Source: Proteobacteria bacterium UBA7821
Lineage (GTDB): Bacteria > Pseudomonadota > Gammaproteobacteria > Comchoanobacterales > Comchoanobacteraceae
Length of the DNA: 16,427 nucleotides
Assembly (NCBI GenBank): GCA_002480165.1
Contig: DLBP01000030.1
Span: 1 to 16,427 of the forward strand
Direction of reading: 5' to 3'
Under the pieces are notes generated by a model. That model was not told where the DNA came from. It was given only the letters and a program-made list of their open reading frames with translations, and ran no database searches. Shown here piece after piece: positions 7,064-14,314 of the stretch (positions are counted from its first letter, which is position 1; the number at the start of each line of letters is the position of its first letter). A program made the translations under genes and the position numbers.

Positions 7064-7861
7064 GCGTTGGCCTTTGGATGCTTTAAATCCAAGCAGCAGG
7101 CCAAGTGCAAGCATCGGGCCACAAAGGATTTGGCCATAACTCAGGTTGATGTGAAAGAGCAGTCCAATAAACGCATCGGGTTCTCTGAAGTATTCAGAAA
7201 ATATTCGAAAAACGCTGTAGCCGATTAAAAAAGTTGCACTGTTGACGCCTTGCTTGGTGTCTTTTCTAGACACCCAGTGGCAGATGATACCAAGCATTAA
7301 GCCTTCCAAAAGCATTTCGTATAGCTGAGACGGGTGTCTTGCGACTGGCCCGGCATTGGGAAACAAGACGGCCCATGGTAGATCACTGGGTCTGCCCCAT
7401 AATTCTGCATTAATAAAATTGCCAAGCCTACCCAGCATGAGGCCCCATGGCACAGCGGGCGCAAGCCAGTCAGTGACTGTGAGAAAGTCGATGTCGTGCT
7501 GTCTGGCGAATAGGTAAATGCCTAGAATAGAACCGATTAGACCGCCATGAAAAGACATGCCGTGTCGAGAAAAGAGTGTGTTAAGTAGGAGTTCGGGTTG
7601 GAATAATCCGGTATACAACAGGGCATATCCCAGTTTACCGCCGATGACCGCACCGAGTATCACGCGGTAGATAAGCCGGTCGAACAATGATTCATCAAGC
7701 CATGGTGTTTTTGGGATTTTCCTTTGGCAGTATAGACAGCTCAACAGTACCCCAAGTGCAAACAAAACACCGTACCAGGCAATTTGAATTTGAATCACTT
7801 GCTGGAACAAGGTGATATCGGTTTGTATGATGTAGGGGCTTGAAATTGGAAAATGAATCAT
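7013..7861 (-). CDS. lgt: Prolipoprotein diacylglyceryl transferase Lgt
   Basis: Lgt transfers diacylglycerol from phosphatidylglycerol to the lipobox cysteine of prolipoproteins in the inner membrane. The 282-residue protein (E. coli 291) has the family blocks: WYGVLFALG in the first helix, GMSFHGGLIG (His105), the Lgt signature GRLGNFINAELWGRP (Arg145, Asn148, Asn151, Glu153), RHPSQLYEMLLEG, and FRIFSEYFREPDA, whose Arg226 corresponds to the second essential arginine of E. coli Lgt. There are seven probable membrane helices. It starts one base after the stop of the ZIP gene (TGA-T-ATG) with no ribosome-binding site, so it is coupled to it. The family-like sequence ends at about residue 265. 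The last 16 residues, CREEDSNLHEENLTST, and the TGA stop are read from the complement of tRNA-Leu, because no earlier in-frame stop exists. Confidence 0.95.
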   Translation of the reverse strand: MIHFPISSPYIIQTDITLFQQVIQIQIAWYGVLFALGVLLSCLYCQRKIPKTPWLDESLFDRLIYRVILGAVIGGKLGYALLYTGLFQPELLLNTLFSRHGMSFHGGLIGSILGIYLFARQHDIDFLTVTDWLAPAVPWGLMLGRLGNFINAELWGRPSDLPWAVLFPNAGPVARHPSQLYEMLLEGLMLGIICHWVSRKDTKQGVNSATFLIGYSVFRIFSEYFREPDAFIGLLFHINLSYGQILCGPMLALGLLLGFKASKGQRCREEDSNLHEENLTST

Positions 7862-7862
7862 A

Positions 7863-8600
7863 TCAATAGCTGTATTTCACGATGCTGTTAATCATGATAA
7901 AACACAATAAGCCGATGATCATAAACAGTATCTGCCTATTATGCTCAGAGGTATCGGGTTCACAGGCGGCGCCATGGCACTCGACGTGAAGGCTGCTTTC
8001 AATTAAATAGCCAGTTGTGATAATTAGGGCAACTAATGCATAATCATTTATGATCGCTAGGTTTTGGTTGAGGTGATAGAGGGCATGGCCTAAATAAATG
8101 GCAACGATACTGACAGACATAAACACTGTCAACAGCCAAAACCGTGTTTTTGGCGCGTACTCATGTTCATTTAACCTGATGTTGATGCAGCAGGTCTCTG
8201 ACCACTTGTGAACCACGATTGCAATCAACCACGCAAACCCTGCTGGTTCGTTAATGTAGTAGCCAAGTAGCATACACTCAATCAAGTTATGGATAGATAA
8301 AGAACCATACAGCAAACTGGTGACGGATAACTTTCGGGTTTCTTCATCAGGAGATGACGACAGTAGTTTAGTGCATAGCATCGAGAGGCCGAGTAAACCA
8401 AGTAGTAGTGGAGAATCACTGGCTCGCTCTGCAACCTCTGGCATGAAAAATAGTAACGCCATACCGAGTAGCATGCCATTTGTGAAAGCATGAATGAGTT
8501 GATGTTTGATCTCTGATAAGTTAATCTGACTGATAAACTCAGGCAACGCAGCGCCAACAGCAGATGAAAAAGTGATCAAGCCAATCGAAGTCAGTAACAT
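7863..8600 (-). CDS. ZIP-family divalent metal transporter
   Basis: The protein has 245 residues and about eight membrane segments. HAFTNGMLLGMALLFFMPEVAE (residues 37-58) resembles TM2 of ZIP transporters. SIHNLIECMLLG gives His104-Asn105-x-x-Glu108, the HNxxE metal motif of TM4, and VVHKWSET gives His131 and Glu135 of the TM5 motif. ZIP proteins import zinc, iron or manganese; the metal cannot be told. Lys132 sits where the second metal site of many ZIPs has an acidic residue, suggesting a single site. A loop near residues 205-214 (HVECHGAACE) is rich in His, Cys and Glu. I chose the ATG at 8600, preceded by GGA, because a good promoter (-10 at 8627-8632) lies downstream of the other in-frame ATG at 8648. 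The stop is one base before lgt, so the two form an operon. Confidence 0.75.
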   Translation of the reverse strand: MLLTSIGLITFSSAVGAALPEFISQINLSEIKHQLIHAFTNGMLLGMALLFFMPEVAERASDSPLLLGLLGLSMLCTKLLSSSPDEETRKLSVTSLLYGSLSIHNLIECMLLGYYINEPAGFAWLIAIVVHKWSETCCINIRLNEHEYAPKTRFWLLTVFMSVSIVAIYLGHALYHLNQNLAIINDYALVALIITTGYLIESSLHVECHGAACEPDTSEHNRQILFMIIGLLCFIMINSIVKYSY

Positions 8601-8626
8601 GTATTTCCAATATAAAAATCTAGAAC

Positions 8627-8655
8627 ATGATAACACAAATAGAGACATTTGTGAA
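8627..8655 (-). promoter_or_regulatory. Probable promoter of the ZIP-lgt operon
   Basis: On the minus strand: TTCACA (8655-8650), 17-base spacer, TATCAT (8632-8627) with TGT immediately before it (extended -10). The start would fall near 8620, leaving a leader of about 20 bases with GGA before the ATG at 8600. Back to back with the prpC promoter. Confidence 0.5.
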
Positions 8656-8663
8656 GAGCGGGC

Positions 8664-8691
8664 TTGTAAATAGCTACATTTAATCTATAAT
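8664..8691 (+). promoter_or_regulatory. Probable sigma-70 promoter of prpC
   Basis: TTGTAA (8664-8669), 16-base spacer, and a consensus TATAAT (8686-8691). The predicted start near 8698 leaves a leader of about 20 bases containing AGGAGAG (8709-8715) before the ATG at 8719. This is the best -10 box in the window together with that of ccmA. Confidence 0.65.
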
Positions 8692-8718
8692 AGTATCTAT
8701 CTATTGCTAGGAGAGTCT

Positions 8719-9831
8719 ATGTCAGAAGGTGGAATGTCAGGTGTGGTGGTTGCAGACAGTCAGATATGTAAGATAGTTGAAGCTGGAGATGGCCTGTATT
8801 ACCGAGGTTACTCAATTACTGATTTAGCAGCCCACTGTGATTTCGAAGAAGTGGTCTATCTATTACTCTACGGCACACTGCCAAAACTCGATGAGTTTAT
8901 TGCTTTTCAAGAGGAACTCAAAAATCTAAGGGGTATCCCAAAGGAATTAAAAACGCTTCTGGCGATGATTCCAGCAGACAGCAACATGATGGACGTGTTG
9001 AGAACTGCCTACTCGTTTATGGGGTCGATCTATCCAGAAGGTCAGTATTCTCAAGAGTGGATCTGCAAAAAACTAATCGCATGTTGTCCAACCATCCTAT
9101 GCACCTGGTACCATTACCACACATCTGAGTGCCATGTGCCAAGCGAATCTGATGACATAACATTAGCCGAGTATTTTTTCAAACTCTTTAAACTGGCTGA
9201 TACTTACACCGAATCACAAGTGCGCATGCTGAATCTCTCCTTGATTCTGTACGCTGAACACGAATTTAATGCATCAACATTCACCGCGCGTGTCGCTTCA
9301 TCAACTAACACTGACATTTACTCGGCTATTTGTGCAGCCATTGGCGCGTTACGGGGTAATCTACATGGCGGTGCCAATGAGGCGGCGATAGAGTTCCTGT
9401 TGTCATTTAATGACGTTAATCAGGTTGAGTCAACCATCATCAATATGATCCAAAATAAAGAAAAGATTATGGGATTTGGTCATCGCATATACCGCGCTGC
9501 AGACCCTCGCTCGGCTTTAATTCAAGAGTCGATGATGCCGATGATCAACACCGCCGACTTAGAGCGACTCTATCAGATTGCACTGAAGGTTGATGGCATG
9601 ATGAAGACTCAAAAAAAATTGTGTACCAATGTTGACTACTACACGGGCTTAGCCTATTACGCAGCTGGCATACCACTGAACTTTTATACGCCGCTATTTG
9701 TAATGGGGCGCTTGGCAGGCTGGTCAGCGCATATTTTTGAACAACGGGATTCTAAAAAGATTATTCGCCCAAATGCCAACTACAGTGGTTCAGCACCCAG
9801 ACAATTTGTTGCAATGACCGACAGAGACTAA
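8719..9831 (+). CDS. prpC: 2-methylcitrate synthase / citrate synthase, PrpC type
   Basis: The protein has 370 residues. The citrate synthase triad is present: His216 (GNLHGGANE), His255 (GFGHRIYR) and Asp306 (NVDYYTG). The whole protein follows the short (type II) PrpC pattern: LYYRGYSITDLAAHCDFEEVVYLLLYG, WYHYH, LILYAEHEFNASTF, and the C-terminus SAHIFEQRDSKKIIRPNANYSG, close to E. coli PrpC as I recall it. PrpC joins propionyl-CoA and oxaloacetate in the methylcitrate cycle, and such enzymes often also make citrate. No prpB, prpD or prpR is nearby, so it could serve as the citrate synthase of the cell. I chose the ATG at 8719, after AGGAGAG, over an in-frame TTG at 8704. The stop overlaps the stop of the opposing permease gene by 4 bases. 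Confidence 0.85.
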   Translation: MSEGGMSGVVVADSQICKIVEAGDGLYYRGYSITDLAAHCDFEEVVYLLLYGTLPKLDEFIAFQEELKNLRGIPKELKTLLAMIPADSNMMDVLRTAYSFMGSIYPEGQYSQEWICKKLIACCPTILCTWYHYHTSECHVPSESDDITLAEYFFKLFKLADTYTESQVRMLNLSLILYAEHEFNASTFTARVASSTNTDIYSAICAAIGALRGNLHGGANEAAIEFLLSFNDVNQVESTIINMIQNKEKIMGFGHRIYRAADPRSALIQESMMPMINTADLERLYQIALKVDGMMKTQKKLCTNVDYYTGLAYYAAGIPLNFYTPLFVMGRLAGWSAHIFEQRDSKKIIRPNANYSGSAPRQFVAMTDRD

Positions 9832-11405
9832 GCTTCGTCTTTGAGCTGTTGTATCGCCAGTAACGTTCTCTTGCTCCATGCTGAACTAACCGACTGTCGT
9901 CTCGCCAGCGTCATGGAGATGAGCGTTGACGCTAACAATAGCAGATAGTCGACAAAAGGAGGCAGTGCTGATTGACCGCCATCAAAGTCACCCAGATAAC
10001 TAATAACCGTTATGCCTAGAAAATGGGGTACCAGCCAGATGATGTGCTTCATATCGGGTACGCCTGTTTTGTTCAATTGATAATGTAACAACGAAAAGAA
10101 TGAAAAACCGAAGACAATCGATAGCATCAGATAACGGATGGTGTGCCAGCCAGTCCAGTAGGTAATTAAGTTACAAACAAACAGCGTTAGGGTGCAGAAA
10201 ATAAGCGGTGAATAGAGTCTAAATGGTCGGTTTAAATCAGGTAGGTTGTCTCGTAGCACGATCAGTGATATTGGACCCACTGCATAGGCCATCACAACCG
10301 CTGTTGCTTGGAATTTAACCAATTCATACCATGAGGGGAGTGGATAAAATAAAAGCATGCCAACCACTAGATTAAAGAATAAGGCTGGCACTGGAACGCC
10401 TGCGCCAGTGAGGCGAGCTAATTGCTGAGGAAACACACCACTTTGTGCCATCGCATAGCTGACTCGTGATGACGTCGTTGTGTAGATTAAACCAGCACCA
10501 AAAGGGTTGATGCAAGCATCAGCTGATATCAAAGAACTGATCCACACTAGCCCTAGCATGAGCGCTAAGTCAGACCAAGGTGCCTCTGGCATAATCTGGA
10601 TATGAGACCAATCATTATTAATGTGAACGGGATTAATTGAGCAGATGAATGTGACTTGAATTAAGATGTAAAATACACAACAAAATATAACCGCGCCAAT
10701 GACAGCAATCGGGATGGCCCTTTGTGGATTCTTGACTTCAGAGGCCAAAGAAGTTGCTTCACGGAAGCCAAGATAAGAAAACACAACGGTGCTTGAGATG
10801 GCCTCGAATACACCGTGCCAGCCTCTCGGCATAAATACTGTTTTCGAGATGTTCTCAATGTGCATGCTTTGACTGAAGAGAGCCACACAAATGAGTGAAG
10901 GAATCAGCACTTTCCAAATAGCAAAAACATTGTTGTATTTAACCAACAGTCTAATGCCAGCTTTGTTAATCAACACCATGAGCAGGAGTAAGATAAAGGC
11001 AATGAATAGGCCAACTGCTGAGAGCAAAATGTCACCATTTTCTGCTGGATGTGTCAACACGGGGTAATGGGGGCTGATGTACCTTAAAATGGTGTGAACC
11101 TCGGTCGGTGCAACAGCAACTTCGGATATCCAAGCTAGCCAACTCATGATAAAACTAAACGACTTACCGTGCGATAGTAAGCTATAACGAGCAATCCCTC
11201 CTGAAAATGGTAGCGCTGTGCTCAGCTCCGAAAAACAAAAGGCGATGGTTATGATCATTAATGCACCGATCAGCCAAGCGACGATCGCAGAGGGGCCGGC
11301 GATTAGGAGGGTTTGGTAAGACCCCAGCAGCCAGCCAGAACCGATCATGCAGCTTAAAGAAGTGAACAATAAGCTTGGTATATTAATTTCTTTGCGGTAT
11401 CTCAT
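9828..11405 (-). CDS. APC-superfamily amino-acid permease
   Basis: This is a 525-residue inner-membrane protein with about 12-14 hydrophobic segments. The start of TM1, SLSCMIGSGWLLGS, has the unwound GSG motif of APC transporters. It is followed by FSELSTALPFSGGIARY, the E-x-P-x-SGG motif of TM2, and by FSYLGFREATSLASEVKNPQRAIP, the conserved TM6 and following loop. These place it in the amino acid-polyamine-organocation superfamily; the length and sequence recall aspartate/glutamate-type proton symporters (YveA-like), but the substrate is inference. About 100 residues past the tenth segment are also hydrophobic. It lies 12 bases after the unknown 136-residue gene, so the two are probably co-transcribed. 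Its stop overlaps that of prpC tail to tail. Confidence 0.85.
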   Translation of the reverse strand: MRYRKEINIPSLLFTSLSCMIGSGWLLGSYQTLLIAGPSAIVAWLIGALMIITIAFCFSELSTALPFSGGIARYSLLSHGKSFSFIMSWLAWISEVAVAPTEVHTILRYISPHYPVLTHPAENGDILLSAVGLFIAFILLLLMVLINKAGIRLLVKYNNVFAIWKVLIPSLICVALFSQSMHIENISKTVFMPRGWHGVFEAISSTVVFSYLGFREATSLASEVKNPQRAIPIAVIGAVIFCCVFYILIQVTFICSINPVHINNDWSHIQIMPEAPWSDLALMLGLVWISSLISADACINPFGAGLIYTTTSSRVSYAMAQSGVFPQQLARLTGAGVPVPALFFNLVVGMLLFYPLPSWYELVKFQATAVVMAYAVGPISLIVLRDNLPDLNRPFRLYSPLIFCTLTLFVCNLITYWTGWHTIRYLMLSIVFGFSFFSLLHYQLNKTGVPDMKHIIWLVPHFLGITVISYLGDFDGGQSALPPFVDYLLLLASTLISMTLARRQSVSSAWSKRTLLAIQQLKDEA

Positions 11406-11417
11406 GGTAACTCTATA

Positions 11418-11828
11418 CTAATTGTGTAGTCCACGACTTGAATCAGGATTCTGATTCGTCGGGTGGTTTTTTTTGTCGGCTCTCTGCTGGTAATTCACGC
11501 CCATGACTGTGGCCACCAGTATGGCTGCTGATAGGGCTCTGTTCTGTTGAGCAAAGCTAAACGTGGGCCTTGCGACGTGCGTGAGTGCATGACCTAGCAA
11601 TGAAAGTGATATGTGGTAACAAGAATGGATTCCCATCAGTAACGCTGGGTGGATAACACCGATCGATAGCGCGACAGAAATACCAAACAAGGGTATCCGA
11701 AGCCATCGTCGTTGCTGGGTGATCGCTAGAATCCACAGTGTGGCTGACAGCAATGTTGACGCACTCAGCAAGGCTGATAAGAAAACAGGAACTCTTGTAA
11801 TAATCTGTATGTGTGCAGGTGACATCAT
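11418..11828 (-). CDS. Small membrane protein of unknown function
   Basis: I do not recognise this 136-residue protein. It has hydrophobic segments at about residues 13-36 and 44-66 and a shorter one near 98-112. It ends with a charged, proline- and asparagine-containing tail of about 24 residues. Between the second and third segments is a stretch with several histidines (IHPALLMGIHSCYHISLSLLGHALTHVARP). The start is a double ATG, with weak AAGAAG upstream; either could be used. It has its own well-formed promoter upstream, and the APC permease gene follows 12 bases after its stop, so it may assist that transporter, but this rests only on position. Coding potential is supported by the promoter, the length and the tight spacing to the permease, not by homology. 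Confidence 0.6.
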   Translation of the reverse strand: MMSPAHIQIITRVPVFLSALLSASTLLSATLWILAITQQRRWLRIPLFGISVALSIGVIHPALLMGIHSCYHISLSLLGHALTHVARPTFSFAQQNRALSAAILVATVMGVNYQQRADKKNHPTNQNPDSSRGLHN

Positions 11829-11861
11829 GTGTATAGCTTCTTTGTATAGATAACTAGCTAT

Positions 11862-11890
11862 AATTTAGGCTGTTTAACAACCGATGTCAA
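11862..11890 (-). promoter_or_regulatory. Probable promoter of the unknown gene-APC permease operon
   Basis: On the minus strand: TTGACA (11890-11885), a perfect -35, 17-base spacer, TAAATT (11867-11862). The start near 11855 leaves a leader of about 27 bases before the ATG at 11828. It lies in the 138-base divergent region shared with ccmA. Confidence 0.55.
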
Positions 11891-11932
11891 TCATAAACGT
11901 AACAATACAAGCAGATAAGGGGTTTTTATCAC

Positions 11933-11960
11933 TCGACATGTGGTCCGGCAGTGTTATAAT
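11933..11960 (+). promoter_or_regulatory. Extended -10 promoter of ccmAB, possibly giving a leaderless mRNA
   Basis: TCGACA (11933-11938), 16-base spacer, TATAAT (11955-11960) with TGT just before it, an ideal extended -10. Only six bases separate the hexamer from the ATG at 11967, so transcription should begin at or beside the A of the start codon. No ribosome-binding site precedes that ATG. Confidence 0.55.
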
Positions 11961-11966
11961 TGCTTT

Positions 11967-12518
11967 ATGTTGGTTGATTTTTTACTTGGTAATGCACGCA
12001 GGCGGTTGTCATCTGGCCAAAGGCTGATCATCACCGGGCCAAATGGTTGCGGTAAGACAACATGGCTGAAACACTTGTCTTGTGGTCATAGCGACTTGTC
12101 CATTCAGTTAGATGGTCGACAGATTCAACAATGGGATTCTCTGTGGCTTCAGCAACAGGCGACCTTATGGCATGAGTATGGCCTGTATGATAATCTGACC
12201 GTTCAAGATAACATCGCACTGATGGGTTGTTGTCCAGCTGACACAGGTCATTTGGCACAGTGGCCTCATGCCTCACAATACGTCAGGCATCTCTCTGCCG
12301 GACAAAAGCAACGTGTGTGTTTGCAGCGCGTGCTAACAGCCAATCGCCCACTCTGGTTACTCGATGAGCCAGACGCTCATTTAGATGAGCAAACGGTCGC
12401 ATGGTGGCAGCAGGAAATGAAGCTGCATCAGTCGAGTGGCGGAGTGATTATCCTGTCAACGCATCGGCAGCATGGGGCCAATGCGGTTGATTCATCATCC
12501 ATGGTGGTATCATTGTGA
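11967..12518 (+). CDS. ccmA: Heme exporter ATP-binding protein CcmA
   Basis: CcmA is the ATPase of the CcmABCD complex, which frees heme-loaded CcmE for cytochrome c maturation. The protein has 183 residues: Walker A GPNGCGKT (24-31), ABC signature LSAGQ (109-113) within VRHLSAGQKQRV, Walker B LWLLDEP (Asp133, Glu134), D-loop around Asp140 and H-loop His166 (LSTHRQ). The VRxLSAGQ..RVxLxR...PLWxLDEP block is that of CcmA. It is shorter than usual (about 205): the first strand with the A-loop is mostly missing, and the Q-loop position, HQPG in E. coli, reads HEYG with Glu for Gln. An in-frame GTG at 11940 would add nine residues but would place the promoter inside the gene. It overlaps ccmB by 4 bases. 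Confidence 0.8.
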   Translation: MLVDFLLGNARRRLSSGQRLIITGPNGCGKTTWLKHLSCGHSDLSIQLDGRQIQQWDSLWLQQQATLWHEYGLYDNLTVQDNIALMGCCPADTGHLAQWPHASQYVRHLSAGQKQRVCLQRVLTANRPLWLLDEPDAHLDEQTVAWWQQEMKLHQSSGGVIILSTHRQHGANAVDSSSMVVSL

Positions 12519-13168
12519 TCAGTTTATATCGTCACATACAGACTTACACTGCCGATTATAATGAGATTTCATTATACTATTTATCTTATTTGATGATTGT
12601 TATCTTGTGTCATGCATGCCTACCAGATGTGAGTATTCAGAGCTCTTTTGCGGTCAATTTATTCATTATGATTCTGGTTGTGTCACTGAATACGCAGAAG
12701 ATTTTCCACGAACCAAAACGATTGGGACTGTTAAATCAATGGTTGATTTACCACGACCTCGATGAGGTATTTATCAGTATACGGATTCTGTCATTCTGGT
12801 TGACTTATCTATTTCCACTGTGTTGTGTGCTGGGATTGTACAGTCTCACCATTGGGTTTGATGTCACGCAAACCATGACCCTCAATGGGTGTATGATTTT
12901 ATTCTCACTGGCAATCTGTTTTAAAATGTCTCTGTTGTCGGCATTATTGACGTTTACAAACAATAGCCCAGCACTGGTCATTATCTTATGCTTTCCCTTT
13001 TGTGTGCCTTTGTTATTACTCACGCTATCGTTGGTTAAATTATTGTCTGCGAACATGCCAGCTACTCAATGTCTGATGATGCTTGTTGCATTGGTTGTAT
13101 TGTTAGCCTCATCACTACCTATGTTGATTCGGACCATTCTGTCTGTCGGGTGGTGTGCTGATTATTGA
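12515..13168 (+). CDS. ccmB: Heme exporter membrane protein CcmB
   Basis: CcmB is the membrane subunit partnered with CcmA in the cytochrome c maturation ABC complex. This 217-residue protein (E. coli 220) has about six hydrophobic segments. The segment ALVIILCFPFCVPLLLLTL matches the E. coli LSILVLPLTIPLLIF block, and the preceding LLNQWLIYHDLDEVFISIRIL resembles the loop LEQLMLLPLPLPAVVLAKVL. Similarity is weak elsewhere, so part of the confidence comes from following ccmA. It starts with GTG inside the ccmA stop (GTGA), with GGTGG (12503-12507) 7 bases upstream. ccmC to ccmH do not follow, and the 3' end overlaps the opposing acyl-CoA dehydrogenase gene by 7 bases, so ccmAB stands alone here. 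Confidence 0.78.
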   Translation: MISLYRHIQTYTADYNEISLYYLSYLMIVILCHACLPDVSIQSSFAVNLFIMILVVSLNTQKIFHEPKRLGLLNQWLIYHDLDEVFISIRILSFWLTYLFPLCCVLGLYSLTIGFDVTQTMTLNGCMILFSLAICFKMSLLSALLTFTNNSPALVIILCFPFCVPLLLLTLSLVKLLSANMPATQCLMMLVALVVLLASSLPMLIRTILSVGWCADY

Positions 13169-14307
13169 GTTTTCGTCAGCGCTTTTGCAATAATAATTCG
13201 TCTAATCTCATTGGTTCCAGCACCAATTTCATACAGTTTTGCATCCCTCAAATAACGTTCTGCTGGATACTCAGTCGAATAGCCATTACCACCAAGAACT
13301 TGAATAGCTTCTAGCGCTGCTTGGGTTGCATGCTCAGAGGTCAGCAATATGGTACTCGCAGCCATGGCTTGTGTTAACTGGCCCGTCTGTGCCTGGTCAC
13401 AAGCATGAAGTAAGTAACTCAAGCCAGCGTGAAATCGTGTGTAAATATCGGCAATTTTACTTTGAATGAGCTGATACTTCGCGATTGGTCGGCCAAACTG
13501 CTGGCGAGTCATACTGTAGTGTTGAATCAGATCCAGACAAGCAGATTGGATGCCTAGCGGGCCAGCTGCAAGTAGTAAACGTTCATAGTCAAGGCCAAGC
13601 AGCAAGTGATCAGCCCCATCACCTAACTCACCAACACGGTTCACATCTGGAACAAAGCAACGATTAAAGACCAGTGACCCTGTTGGTGATAAAGTCATGC
13701 CCATTTTCGAAATGGGTTTTCCCTGTATTAGCCCAGGCGTGGGTGCCTCTATAATGAAGGTCGTGAGACCGTTTCGGCAAGACGAAGTGCGAGCGTAGAC
13801 AATGATAATGTCTGCGATTGGGCCGTTTGTAATCCACATTTTCTCGCCTGTTAACAGGTAGCCACCTGACACTTTTTCGGCCATTAGTCGCATTGATTTA
13901 GCATCTGATCCGCTGTTAGGTTCACTGATTGCTAAGGCGCCAATGTGTTCGCCAGTGATTAATTTTGGCAGCCATCGGGCTTTTTGAGACGGGGTGCAAA
14001 TTCTCGCTATCTGTGTCATACATAAGTTACTGTGTGCGGCATAACTCAGTCCTATTGATGCTGAATAGTAACTGATTAAGAGCATGGCAATCGCGTGGTC
14101 TTTCTCAGTCAAACCCAGGCCGCCGTCATCAGAGGACAGTGTGATGGCATGCAAACCCATTTGACCCATGGCCTGCCAAAGCCGCTTGAAACTCACCGGG
14201 TCTAGAGTTGTTTGGCTATCGATCAGCATTAGTTCCGAAACACAAAACTGTTTGATCGTTTCGGCTAAGAGCTTACTGTCATCGTTTAATTGAGTAAAGA
14301 AATCCAT
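13162..14307 (-). CDS. Isovaleryl-CoA dehydrogenase-like acyl-CoA dehydrogenase
   Basis: This is an FAD flavoprotein that oxidises isovaleryl-CoA to 3-methylcrotonyl-CoA in leucine breakdown, passing electrons to ETF. From the ATG at 14307 the protein has 381 residues. GLSYAAHSNLCMTQ (87-99) and KLITGEHIGALAISEPNSGSD closely match human isovaleryl-CoA dehydrogenase as I recall it. The catalytic glutamate is Glu242 in GLDYERLLLAAGPLG, the special position of this enzyme, while the position used by other acyl-CoA dehydrogenases is glycine in YEIGAGTNEIRR. Together these separate it from butyryl- or medium-chain enzymes. The open frame extends to a GTG at 14397, but the extra 30 residues look unrelated to the family. 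A promoter 7 bases upstream of the ATG suggests a leaderless mRNA. The rest of the leucine pathway (liuBCD) is not in the window. Confidence 0.87.
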   Translation of the reverse strand: MDFFTQLNDDSKLLAETIKQFCVSELMLIDSQTTLDPVSFKRLWQAMGQMGLHAITLSSDDGGLGLTEKDHAIAMLLISYYSASIGLSYAAHSNLCMTQIARICTPSQKARWLPKLITGEHIGALAISEPNSGSDAKSMRLMAEKVSGGYLLTGEKMWITNGPIADIIIVYARTSSCRNGLTTFIIEAPTPGLIQGKPISKMGMTLSPTGSLVFNRCFVPDVNRVGELGDGADHLLLGLDYERLLLAAGPLGIQSACLDLIQHYSMTRQQFGRPIAKYQLIQSKIADIYTRFHAGLSYLLHACDQAQTGQLTQAMAASTILLTSEHATQAALEAIQVLGGNGYSTEYPAERYLRDAKLYEIGAGTNEIRRIIIAKALTKTQ

Positions 14308-14314
14308 AGCGAAT

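Noticed and set aside
6953..7228. Open frame on the plus strand across the tRNA
   Set aside because: It is made of the tRNA sequence and the complement of lgt; no family resemblance and no ribosome-binding site.
9818..9838. Imperfect dyad around the prpC/APC stop codons as a terminator
   Set aside because: The stem is four base pairs (AGAC/GTCT) with an 8-base loop and no proper T run on either strand.
11938..12027. Short hydrophobic peptide frame from ATG 11938, overlapping ccmA in another frame
   Set aside because: It looks like a small membrane peptide, but its ATG lies upstream of the best -10 box, the nearest purine-rich site (11918-11923) is too far away, and it ends inside ccmA. Probably chance.
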